In this document: in pieces, positions 6,690 through 12,331 of the stretch | Numbering within the stretch: the first letter of the stretch is position 1 | How the letters are laid out: every line of letters begins with the position of its first letter | NCBI GenBank assembly: GCA_003599475.1 | Contig: QZKK01000207.1 | Coordinates: 1-12,331 of the forward strand | Source: Desulfobacteraceae bacterium | GTDB taxonomy: Bacteria > Desulfobacterota > Desulfobacteria > Desulfobacterales > SURF-15 | DNA: 12,331 nucleotides | Direction: 5' to 3' | Notes under the pieces: generated by a model | The model's database searches: none | Told to the model about the DNA's origin: nothing | Seen by the model: only the letters and a program-made list of their open reading frames with translations | Position numbers and translations under genes: made by a program

Positions 6690-6718
6690 AAAAATCTCCG
6701 GTCTACAGATCGCCCGGA
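6690..6718 (-). terminator. Weak Rho-independent terminator after the UxaA-type gene
   Basis: On the minus strand, 13 bases past the stop codon of the UxaA gene, TCCGG and CCGGA form a 5-bp stem with a 12-base loop, followed after one base by ATTTTTCTT. The stem is short, so it may only partly stop transcription. It abuts the TTGACA of the next promoter, which fits a boundary between two transcription units. Confidence 0.4.
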
Positions 6719-6731
6719 ATTCTCCTTTTCA

Positions 6732-7910
6732 TCAGACGATCGGCCCCGTCTGGTAGATGGCGGTCGATCCGCTGTATCCGATGGCTTCCGCTTTGGTCAT
6801 GGCACCCGGTGCCACTCGAACGGCGAATTCGAGAATTCGATTTCCGGCCGCCTCCAGGGTTTCCCCCCGGAGCAAAACCTGGGATACATCCAGATCGATG
6901 AAATCGACCAGGCGTTCTACGGTTTTTCGATTGCCGGAAATCTTTATCACCGGTACGAAAGGAAACCCCTGGGGTGCGCCGATCCCGGTCGAAAAGAGGA
7001 TGATCTGGCACCCTGCCGCCGCCAGTGCGGTAAGAATCTCCGGCTCTCGACCGGGGGAATCGACGAAAAAAAGCCCCTTTTCGGGAGGAGGACACTCGCC
7101 GTACGCCAGGACGTCTCGAATCGGCGTCGTACCGGATTTTACGATCGCACCGAGGGATTTTTCCTCGATCGTGGTCAGCCCGGCGGCGATGTTTCCGGCA
7201 CTGGGGTTTCCCCCGCGCATATCGCCTCCGCTTTTCCGCACCCGCTCTTCCAGGGAATGGACGGCGGAAAGCAGCTTTTCGGAAACCGCTTTGTTTTCAC
7301 ACCTTTTGACGAGGATGTGTTCGGCCCCGATCACTTCCGTGGTCTCCCCGAAAACGGCGGAGCCTCCCGCCTCGATCAGTCGATCCACGGCCTTGCCGAC
7401 CGCCGGATTGGAGGACAGTCCCGAGGTTGGATCCGAGGCGCCGCATTTGATGCCCAGCCGGAGGCTGTCGATTGAAGCCGGCTGCCGCTGAAAAGACGAT
7501 ACGGCGCCTGCAAGCTTCTGCGCCTTGAGCCCGGCCTCGTTCAGAGCGCCGAAATAGCCGCCTCTCTGCTGGATCTTCACCAGCTCGACCGGTTTCCCGG
7601 TCTCGGCAATCCTTTGGGCGATCCGCTCGGCATCCACCCCCTCGCACCCGAGGCTGACCACCAGCACGGCTCCAAGATTCGGATTGCGGCCCAGATTGAT
7701 CAGCGTCCTTTCGACGATCGCAAGATCGTTGCTCAGAAGCCCGCACCCCTGCTGGTGCGTAAACACCGCCGCCCCCGCCACATGCCGGCCGATGTCCTGA
7801 GCCGCCTGGTTGGCGCAAGTCACAGTCGACAGGATTCCGAGATAGTTGCGGACTCCGACCCGGCCGTCGGGCCGTTTGAACCCCATAAACGCCACACCGG
7901 AAAATGTCAT
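6732..7910 (-). CDS. UxaA-family dehydratase large subunit (altronate/galactarate dehydratase C-terminal domain; SuyB-like size)
   Basis: A complete 392-residue protein matching the C-terminal catalytic domain of altronate and galactarate dehydratases. Seen: GRVGVRNYLGILSTVTCANQ (16-35, Cys32), THQQGCGLLSND (Cys56), SLGCEG (Cys89), KCGASDPTSGLSSNPAVG (155-172, Cys156), and GGNPSAGNIAAGLTTIEEKS (233-252). The cysteines are likely metal or cluster ligands. The family eliminates water, or sulfite in the case of (R)-sulfolactate lyase SuyB, from 2-hydroxy acids. The start ATG overlaps the small-subunit stop as ATGA and has GGGAGGAA seven bases upstream. Uronate-pathway altronate dehydratase is normally one fused protein; the split form and size resemble SuyAB and several uncharacterised UxaA pairs. 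Substrate not determinable here. Confidence 0.9.
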   Translation of the reverse strand: MTFSGVAFMGFKRPDGRVGVRNYLGILSTVTCANQAAQDIGRHVAGAAVFTHQQGCGLLSNDLAIVERTLINLGRNPNLGAVLVVSLGCEGVDAERIAQRIAETGKPVELVKIQQRGGYFGALNEAGLKAQKLAGAVSSFQRQPASIDSLRLGIKCGASDPTSGLSSNPAVGKAVDRLIEAGGSAVFGETTEVIGAEHILVKRCENKAVSEKLLSAVHSLEERVRKSGGDMRGGNPSAGNIAAGLTTIEEKSLGAIVKSGTTPIRDVLAYGECPPPEKGLFFVDSPGREPEILTALAAAGCQIILFSTGIGAPQGFPFVPVIKISGNRKTVERLVDFIDLDVSQVLLRGETLEAAGNRILEFAVRVAPGAMTKAEAIGYSGSTAIYQTGPIV

Positions 7911-8203
7911 AAAAATTCCTCCCGTGCCCGCTTTCCTTCTACATTGTGCACATGCACATGACCGCCCGGATGAATATCGGCAACGGCGATCCCGATGACC
8001 TCCCCGTATTTCTTGATGTCTGCCCCCTTCGGGATAAACACCCGTGCAAACTTGTGTGCATAGGGGATCTCCTGTCGGATGACGATCGGTTCGTTCGCCG
8101 CATCACTGCCGGTTGCCACCGCCTGCCCCGGTTTAAGGTCCGCAAGGGCGGTGACGGTGTTGTCTTCCGGGTGAAGAAGAATCGCTTTTTGTTCCGCATC
8201 CAT
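7907..8203 (-). CDS. UxaA-family dehydratase small subunit (SAF domain; SuyA-like size)
   Basis: A 98-residue SAF-domain protein equal to the N-terminal domain of altronate dehydratase. Seen: EIPYAHKFARVFIPKGADIKK (45-65) and KYGEVIGIAVADIHPGGHVHVHN (65-87), the conserved family core. The ATG at 8203 has GAGGGG at a good distance upstream and gives the normal family length; an open frame reaching back to 8311 would add 36 unrelated residues and read through a hairpin. It overlaps the large subunit by four bases (ATGA), so the two are translationally coupled and almost surely form one enzyme. First gene of its unit, behind the promoter at 8299-8327. Confidence 0.88.
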   Translation of the reverse strand: MDAEQKAILLHPEDNTVTALADLKPGQAVATGSDAANEPIVIRQEIPYAHKFARVFIPKGADIKKYGEVIGIAVADIHPGGHVHVHNVEGKRAREEFL

Positions 8204-8234
8204 TTTACACCCCTCACCAGAATCGAATTTCGTC

Positions 8235-8278
8235 GGAATCATGGAACTATGGAACATTGCGAAATATTCCATGATTCC
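8235..8278. repeat. Perfect 12-bp inverted repeat in the leader of the UxaA-type operon
   Basis: GGAATCATGGAA (8235-8246) and TTCCATGATTCC (8267-8278) are exact reverse complements 20 bases apart; after one bulged base three more pairs (8248-8250 with 8264-8266) can form. It lies between the predicted transcript start and the small-subunit start codon, about 32 bases from the ATG. No T run follows, so it is not a simple terminator. It may be an operator dyad or a regulatory RNA hairpin. Confidence 0.7.
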
Positions 8279-8298
8279 ATCCCTCCGGCTGCAAACTG

Positions 8299-8327
8299 TG
8301 TATATCATCAAAAACCGTACGGGACAA
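8299..8327 (-). promoter_or_regulatory. Sigma70-type promoter for the UxaA-type operon
   Basis: On the minus strand TTGTCC (8322-8327) and TATACA (8299-8304) are separated by exactly 17 bases; each matches the consensus at four of six positions. The predicted transcript would start near 8292 and carry a leader of about 90 bases that includes the 12-bp inverted repeat. Confidence 0.45.
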
Positions 8328-8436
8328 TTTCAATCTCTCTTCAATCTTTGCGAGCGTTTCCCAAAATCGCTGATTTCGGAACGCAAATCCTGCGATTCCC
8401 GAACGGATGAGCAGGAAGGATCGGATGATGGCCGGA

Positions 8437-9819
8437 TTATCCGGATTCCGCCCGGGCCGCCTTCTTCAACCGGCTGATCATCTCCCACGAGAACGGTTCC
8501 CTTTGGCAGGGCATGATCGCTTTGTTGGTAAAAATCGGGTCGGACGCAAGATCGTAGCGGGAAGATTGCAGCGCCTCTTTCCAGAGGGCTGTCTTTGGAA
8601 TGGGGGAGTAGTAGGCCGGTACCGGGGTGATGCCGCTCCGATGAACGACCTCGATCGACTCCAGGATCGTCTGCGGCGATTGCCCGGGAAGCCCCGCCAG
8701 CAGATAAGCCCCGACCTGGTCCTTTCTGAAGCCGGCATTTCGAAGGCAGGAGGCAGCGGATCGGAACTCCTCGACAGTCGCTTTTCGATCCATTCCGTCT
8801 TCTCTTGCGGCTGCGGTCTCAAGGCCCAGGCGCAATGTGGAGAAACCCGCGCCAAACATCAATCCGGCGATTTCAGGCGTGATGCCTCGGATGTGCAGGG
8901 CATTTGGGGTGTGGAACCGCAGCCGCATGCCGCTATTCAAAATTCCTTCGAGAATGGGGACCGCATGGGCTTCCGCCTCCGCCAGGAACGCATCGTCATA
9001 GAGGACGAAATCGACGGCTTCATAGCTTCGATGCCAGAATCGAATCTCCTCCACCACCGATTCCGGGGTGCGACGCGTCCGTTTCGGATTCAGAAATCGG
9101 GATGCGCAGTAGACGCAGGAGAACGGACACCCCCTCGAAGTCAGCAGAGGGATATAAGGAATTCGGCTCTGAAGATCGAGCGCCGGGTACGGATGCGTAT
9201 CCGGCAGTTCCGGGTCGAATCGCAGGGATGCGGAAAAACCGGTGTATTCCGCCGCGACATCGAGTATGGCCCCTTCCGCCTGTCCGCCGATGACGCGGTC
9301 CGCGCCCGAGACGGAAACCGCATGTTCCGTGCAGATACTTGCGTAAATTCCGCCGAGTACGATCGGGGTCTCGGGAAAGACACCCCGGATATGGCCGATT
9401 GTCTCCTGGATTCCGGGATACCAGTAGGTCATCATGGATGTAATCAGGATGAGATCCGGCTTCGGCAGGGCCTCAAGCGACTCCCTGAACCACTCCGGGC
9501 GGATCCCGTATCTGGAGAAGGTCCTGGGAACATCCGGAATGGAGGCGGGTGTGGGAAGCGGGGTCTTTCGATAAGGCCCGCGGCCGCAGCGAACGGGAAG
9601 ATCCGTCGAATCGATCCGATCCCTGCGGGGATCCCGGGGATGAAACCGGTCCAGGCAGTCGATATAGGAGACCCGGTAGTCGTGGCTCCTGAGAATCGCC
9701 GCCAAACCGAGCAAGCCGAGCGGTTTCGCCCAAAAGTCATAGGCGGAGAAATCGTGAATCCAGGGATTGACAAGAAGAACATGCGGCAGGCTGCGGGCTC
9801 TGCGCCGATCACTCTTCAT
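8437..9819 (-). CDS. Radical SAM protein with N-terminal B12-binding-type domain
   Basis: A 460-residue radical SAM enzyme. Residues about 12-195 have the Rossmann-like pattern of cobalamin-binding domains (KPLGLLGLAAILRSHDYRVS; PDLILITSMM; TPIVLGGIYASICTEHA; GADRVIGGQAEGAI) without the DxHxxG histidine motif, as in many class B enzymes. The cluster motif is SRGCPFSCVYCAS with Cys231, Cys235 and Cys238, followed by the TIM barrel (YDDAF, RLGLETAA, AYLLAGLPGQ). These enzymes cleave S-adenosylmethionine to a radical, often for methylation or ring chemistry. The ATG at 9819 lies inside the end of the ahbB-like gene (11-base overlap); an ATG at 9858 would extend the overlap to 50 bases. Translational coupling to ahbB hints at tetrapyrrole-related work. 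It lacks the features expected of AhbC or AhbD, so its product is unknown. Confidence 0.88.
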   Translation of the reverse strand: MKSDRRRARSLPHVLLVNPWIHDFSAYDFWAKPLGLLGLAAILRSHDYRVSYIDCLDRFHPRDPRRDRIDSTDLPVRCGRGPYRKTPLPTPASIPDVPRTFSRYGIRPEWFRESLEALPKPDLILITSMMTYWYPGIQETIGHIRGVFPETPIVLGGIYASICTEHAVSVSGADRVIGGQAEGAILDVAAEYTGFSASLRFDPELPDTHPYPALDLQSRIPYIPLLTSRGCPFSCVYCASRFLNPKRTRRTPESVVEEIRFWHRSYEAVDFVLYDDAFLAEAEAHAVPILEGILNSGMRLRFHTPNALHIRGITPEIAGLMFGAGFSTLRLGLETAAAREDGMDRKATVEEFRSAASCLRNAGFRKDQVGAYLLAGLPGQSPQTILESIEVVHRSGITPVPAYYSPIPKTALWKEALQSSRYDLASDPIFTNKAIMPCQREPFSWEMISRLKKAARAESG

Positions 9820-10327
9820 CGTCGATCGAACCGTTGACGAGATCGCCTGCGAAGTCATCGATTGGAAAGTATTCCATCGAGGTTTTCTTCAACTCTTTTC
9901 GACTGAACAGGATGGTATAAGAAGGGGTGGCCGCCTCCTCGGACATCCGCCGGACGATTTCCCGGCCGGAGGCTTCATCTTTTGCATGCACCATCGTATA
10001 GAGGTTATAGGGCCATCCGGGAGCCGGGTTTCTCCGATAGCAGTGAGAGACTTCGCTGAACGAGGCCATCTTCTTCCCGACTTCGACGATCCGGGATTCT
10101 TCCACCTGCCAGGCGGCCATGGCATTTGCTTTGAAACCGGATTTCTGGTGCCTGAGAGTGACGCCGAATCGCCGGATGATACCCTTCCGGCAGAGATCCG
10201 AAAGTGTTTCGAGAAGGACCCCTTCAGCGATTCCGAGTCTTTCCGCGATCTGCAGATAAGGCCTTTCCGTGATCGGAAGATCCCCCTGTACGGCGGCGAC
10301 GATGGCTTTTTCGAGATCCGTGAGCAT
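9809..10327 (-). CDS. ahbB: Siroheme decarboxylase-like protein, AhbB type (AsnC/Lrp fold)
   Basis: A 172-residue AsnC/Lrp-fold protein. The N-terminal helix-turn-helix (about 3-52) is followed by the AhbB signature: IIRRFGVTLRH (50-60), KANAMAAWQV, EVSHCYRR (92-99), WPYNLYTMVH (105-114) and LFSRKELKKTSMEYF (140-154). In the alternative haem pathway of sulfate reducers and archaea, AhbA and AhbB together decarboxylate siroheme to 12,18-didecarboxysiroheme; related NirD/L/G/H act in haem d1 synthesis. These proteins are enzymes despite the regulator-like fold. No ahbA lies beside it, which is unusual, and the next gene is a radical SAM protein with an 11-base overlap. The ATG at 10327 has no clear Shine-Dalgarno; a heptamer repeat sits just upstream of it. 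A true Lrp regulator is possible but the haem-pathway motifs argue against it. Confidence 0.8.
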   Translation of the reverse strand: MLTDLEKAIVAAVQGDLPITERPYLQIAERLGIAEGVLLETLSDLCRKGIIRRFGVTLRHQKSGFKANAMAAWQVEESRIVEVGKKMASFSEVSHCYRRNPAPGWPYNLYTMVHAKDEASGREIVRRMSEEAATPSYTILFSRKELKKTSMEYFPIDDFAGDLVNGSIDDEE

Positions 10328-10336
10328 ATAAAAAGT

Positions 10337-10371
10337 GTTCAGCGTTCAGTGTTCAGCGTTCAGCGTTCAGC
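10337..10371. repeat. Heptameric tandem repeat, GTTCAGY type, 5 units
   Basis: Five perfect-phase units (GTTCAGC, GTTCAGT, then GTTCAGC three times) end nine bases before the ahbB-like start codon, where a ribosome-binding site would be expected. A 6-bp palindrome, GGCCGC-TG-GCGGCC (10374-10387), follows directly on the plus strand. Confidence 0.85.
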
Positions 10372-10435
10372 CGGGCCGCTGGCGGCCGAGGCGGCCAACT
10401 TGATCGAAGCATGAAACTTACAACGGGTTTTGGTC

Positions 10436-10488
10436 ATTCGGATTTTGGCTTTCGAATTTGTTTCGGATTTCGATATTCGGATTTCGGA
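10436..10488. repeat. Heptameric tandem repeat, TTTCGGA type, 7 units
   Basis: Three units (10436-10456), a 4-base remnant, then four units (10461-10488) follow the consensus TTTCGGA, the reverse complement of the CCGAAAT family at 3647-3674. They lie in the 193-bp gap between mtnA and the ahbB-like gene and run into a T run just downstream of the mtnA stop. No promoter was recognised in this gap. Confidence 0.75.
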
Positions 10489-10520
10489 TTTTTTTTAGTT
10501 TCTAACAAGCGGTCTACCGC

Positions 10521-11633
10521 CTACTCTCCCCCCGCCTTCTCGGGGAACAACCGGAGGATGTCGGCCCGGGTCGCACTGCAAACCCCCCGTTCCGTGATGA
10601 ACCCGGAAACCAGCCGGGCCGGCGTCACATCGAAGGCGAAATTGACGGCCGGGCTGCCGGCGGGCGGGACCAGCACCCGGTGCAGGGATCCGTTTTCGAG
10701 TCCCTCCACATAACGAACTTCGTCCGGGTCCCTTTCCTCGATCGGTATCTCTGCGATGCCGTCCCGGATGTTCCAGTCGAACGTACTCGAGGGCAGGGCC
10801 ACATAGAAGGGGATCTCGTTATCCCTTGCAGCCAACGCCTTCAGATAGGTTCCGATCTTGTTTGCCACATCCCCCGTGCAGGTGGTTCGATCGGTTCCGG
10901 TGATGACGATATCGACCAACCCGTGCTGCATCAGATGCCCCCCGGCATTGTCGGTGATGACGGTGTGCTTGATCCCCTCTTTTCCAAGTTCCCAGGCAGT
11001 CAGCCGCGCTCCCTGGTTCAGAGGCCGTGTTTCATCCACCCACACATGAAGATCGATTCCCTCCCGGAATGCCGCATAGACGGGGGCTGTCGCCGTCCCG
11101 TATTCGACGCATGCAAGCCAGCCTGCATTGCAGTGTGTCAGAATATTTACGGGCTTTCCGTCTTTTTTCCGGTGGATCGCCTCGATCAGCGGGAGCCCGT
11201 TTTCACCGATTTTCCTGCAGTTTTCCGCCTCCCATTCGGTGATGCGATCCGCTTCCCTCAGGGCGGCCTCGATCTTTCCCGAAGGATCGGAAACGGTTCG
11301 GATCTTTTCGAAAACCGCATCGACGGCCCAGGAAAGATTCACCGCTGTCGGCCGTGCGGATACCAGGCGGTCGCATTCTTCCCTGAGGGAGTCTTCCGGA
11401 GAGTTGCGGTTCCGGCAGGCAACCGCTGCGAGATAGACTCCGTATGCACCGGTTACGCCGATCAGCGGCGCACCGCGGACATACATCTCCCGGATGGCCC
11501 GGATGGTATCGTCGACCGTTTTCAACTCTTCGATCACCAGTCGATGAGGAAGCTTCCTCTGGTCGATGACTCTGACTTCCCCCTTCTTCCGGTCCACCCA
11601 AATGGGCCGCATCTTTTCGCCTTCCACGCTCAT
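10521..11633 (-). CDS. mtnA: S-methyl-5-thioribose-1-phosphate isomerase
   Basis: A complete 370-residue MtnA: isomerises 5-methylthioribose-1-phosphate to 5-methylthioribulose-1-phosphate in methionine salvage, cytoplasmic. Seen: VRGAPLIGVTGAYGVYLA (52-69), LTHCNAGWLACVEYGTA with catalytic Cys168, WVDETRPLNQGARLTAWEL (198-216), TGTDRTTCTGDVANKIGTY with catalytic Asp248, and PSSTFD. The eIF2B-alpha-like fold explains the resemblance to translation factor subunits, but the Cys and Asp mark the isomerase. The ATG at 11633 keeps the N-terminal MSVEGEK seen in relatives; Met8 (11612) has GGAAGG upstream and is an alternative. It diverges from mtnP, its pathway partner. The enzyme also handles the 5-deoxyribose-1-phosphate formed from 5'-deoxyadenosine, a radical SAM by-product. 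Confidence 0.95.
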   Translation of the reverse strand: MSVEGEKMRPIWVDRKKGEVRVIDQRKLPHRLVIEELKTVDDTIRAIREMYVRGAPLIGVTGAYGVYLAAVACRNRNSPEDSLREECDRLVSARPTAVNLSWAVDAVFEKIRTVSDPSGKIEAALREADRITEWEAENCRKIGENGLPLIEAIHRKKDGKPVNILTHCNAGWLACVEYGTATAPVYAAFREGIDLHVWVDETRPLNQGARLTAWELGKEGIKHTVITDNAGGHLMQHGLVDIVITGTDRTTCTGDVANKIGTYLKALAARDNEIPFYVALPSSTFDWNIRDGIAEIPIEERDPDEVRYVEGLENGSLHRVLVPPAGSPAVNFAFDVTPARLVSGFITERGVCSATRADILRLFPEKAGGE

Positions 11634-11965
11634 CGGTCGAACTCTTTCCTTGCGACGCAGTCGAACGTCTTAGATTTCTGCTCTTACTTGCTCAAACTTC
11701 CGGATTTCCGATCACCGGCGATGCCGTTTCTTTATCACAACGGCCCCCGGATGGCAAATTCAGAAATCGGAATTCAGAAGTCAGATGTCAGCAGCCAGAG
11801 AGCAAGAAGATGAGAGGATTCGTGGAGTGGGAAACGGTGATCACTCTTGAACCCGGCTGAAAGCAGCGCCTTGAGTGCTGAACGACATTTCTATTGAAAG
11901 ACAGGACGCGATCGTGATATCGAGACCCAAAACATTTTTCTGAATGAGGACGAAAGGATGCTGAG
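11634..11965. other. 332-bp divergent intergenic region between mtnA and mtnP
   Basis: No gene was found here. It must hold the promoters of both divergent genes, but no convincing -35/-10 pair was seen; TTGAAA at 11894-11899 has only a poor -10 partner. It contains the heptamer array at 11757-11798 and a pyrimidine-rich stretch on the plus strand at 11665-11720. CACTC and GAGTG between 11850 and 11880 can pair around a small GGC/GCC stem, but no known riboswitch fold was recognised. Confidence 0.5.
11757..11798. repeat. Heptameric tandem repeat, NNNTCAG type, 6 units
   Basis: Six units in strict 7-bp phase (AATTCAG, AAATCGG, AATTCAG, AAGTCAG, ATGTCAG, CAGCCAG) lie in the mtnA-mtnP gap. Three positions are near constant and the rest drift, as in the other arrays. 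Confidence 0.75.
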
Positions 11966-12331
11966 ATGGCAAGAATCGGTATAATCGGAGGATCCGGTCT
12001 CGACGACCCTCGTTTTTTTCATAAAAAAGAGGATCTCGTCATGGAAACGCCCTTTGGCAGCCCATCCTCCGAACTGACGGTCGGAGAGATCGAAGGTGTC
12101 GGGGTGATTCATCTGGCAAGGCACGGAAAGCGGCATCAGCTCAGTCCCAGCGGGGTAAACTATCGAGCCAACATACACGCGCTGAAGGAAGCAGGTGCAA
12201 CCCATATTCTTGCCACCACTGCATGCGGAAGCCTCAGGCAAGAGATCGGAAGAGGCGACTTGGTCATTTTGGATCAGTTCATCGATTTTACCAGGCACCG
12301 GAAAACGACGTTTTTCGAATCGTTTGAAAGC
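11966..12331 (+). CDS. mtnP: 5'-methylthioadenosine phosphorylase, 3' end cut off by window edge
   Basis: The first 122 codons of a purine nucleoside phosphorylase of the MTAP type; it splits methylthioadenosine with phosphate into adenine and methylthioribose-1-phosphate, the substrate of MtnA. Seen: ARIGIIGGSGLDDP (2-15) with the phosphate-binding GGSG, ARHGKRHQLSPSGVNYRANI (residues about 52-71), LATTACGSLRQEIGRGD (about 82-98) and LDQFIDFTRHRKTTFF. ATTACGSL and DQFIDFT are the MTAP signature also found in the human enzyme. AAGG eight or so bases before the ATG supports the start. Complete members have about 270-290 residues, so a bit under half is visible. It is the only plus-strand gene here. 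A methylthioinosine phosphorylase is possible, since the substrate-deciding residues lie further on. Confidence 0.93.
   Translation, partial: MARIGIIGGSGLDDPRFFHKKEDLVMETPFGSPSSELTVGEIEGVGVIHLARHGKRHQLSPSGVNYRANIHALKEAGATHILATTACGSLRQEIGRGDLVILDQFIDFTRHRKTTFFESFES

Noticed and set aside
8204..8311. N-terminal extension of the UxaA small subunit to 8311
   Set aside because: It reads through the 12-bp inverted repeat and up to the predicted promoter, adds 36 residues unlike the family, and ignores the good Shine-Dalgarno before 8203.
8432..8444. CCGGAT-T-ATCCGG palindrome over the radical SAM stop codon as a terminator
   Set aside because: The stem has a one-base loop and no T run follows on the minus strand.
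8407..9837. 476-codon open frame on the plus strand opposite the radical SAM gene
   Set aside because: Antisense shadow: the minus frame carries CxxxCxxC and the B12-domain pattern; the plus frame shows only Arg/Gly-rich low-meaning sequence.
10374..10387. GGCCGC-TG-GCGGCC hairpin between mtnA and the ahbB-like gene as a terminator
   Set aside because: Two-base loop and no T run on either side; likely incidental in GC-rich repeats.
921..11798. Heptamer arrays as a CRISPR array
   Set aside because: Units are 7 bp, adjacent and degenerate, with no spacers and no cas genes.
11810..11860. 16-codon plus-strand open frame upstream of mtnP as a leader peptide
   Set aside because: No regulatory codon run or attenuator structure; expected by chance at this length.
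11840..11965. Possible SAM-type riboswitch or promoter upstream of mtnP
   Set aside because: Only short stems pair and no known SAM riboswitch core was recognised; the candidate TTGAAA lacks a convincing -10.

Overview
The window looks like a moderately GC-rich anaerobic bacterium, most plausibly a Desulfobacterota (deltaproteobacterial) sulfate reducer or syntroph. This rests on gene content only: a siroheme-decarboxylase-type AsnC protein, a 2-hydroxyglutaryl-CoA-dehydratase-type enzyme with its ATPase activator, a split UxaA-type dehydratase and an MtnA/MtnP methylthioadenosine salvage pair. No rRNA, tRNA, CRISPR array, transposase or phage gene was seen. Ten of the eleven genes lie on the minus strand; only the partial mtnP at the right edge is on the plus strand.

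Layout in minus-strand transcription order (right to left): mtnA (11633-10521); a siroheme decarboxylase-like ahbB (10327-9809) overlapping a B12-binding-type radical SAM gene (9819-8437); a two-gene UxaA-family dehydratase with a 4-nt ATGA overlap (8203-7907 and 7910-6732); then, after a weak terminator and a good promoter, a run of six genes: a tandem ACT-domain protein, a ketopantoate-reductase-family dehydrogenase, a single HgdB/BcrC-type dehydratase subunit, its BadF/HgdC-type ATPase activator, an AMP-forming acyl-CoA ligase, and a thiolase cut by the left edge. mtnP diverges from mtnA at the right edge.

The six-gene run reads as a CoA-dependent route: 2-oxo acid to (R)-2-hydroxy acid (ketopantoate-reductase-like enzyme), activation to the CoA ester (ligase), radical dehydration to an enoyl-CoA (dehydratase plus activator), and thiolytic cleavage (thiolase), with the ACT protein as a possible sensor. 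This is inference; the substrate is unknown. The usual second dehydratase subunit is not in the window, so the enzyme may be a homodimer or belong to the double-cubane-cluster reductase branch.

The most unusual feature lies between genes. The gaps at 856-1014, 2590-2790, 3619-3852, 10328-10520 and 11634-11965 are filled with short tandem arrays of degenerate 7-bp units, with a different consensus in each array, several ending flush against stop codons. They resemble the heptameric STRR repeats known from filamentous cyanobacteria. They are absent from the two gaps that carry recognisable promoters (6593-6731 and 8204-8436). One gap is also bounded by a perfect 19-bp inverted repeat.
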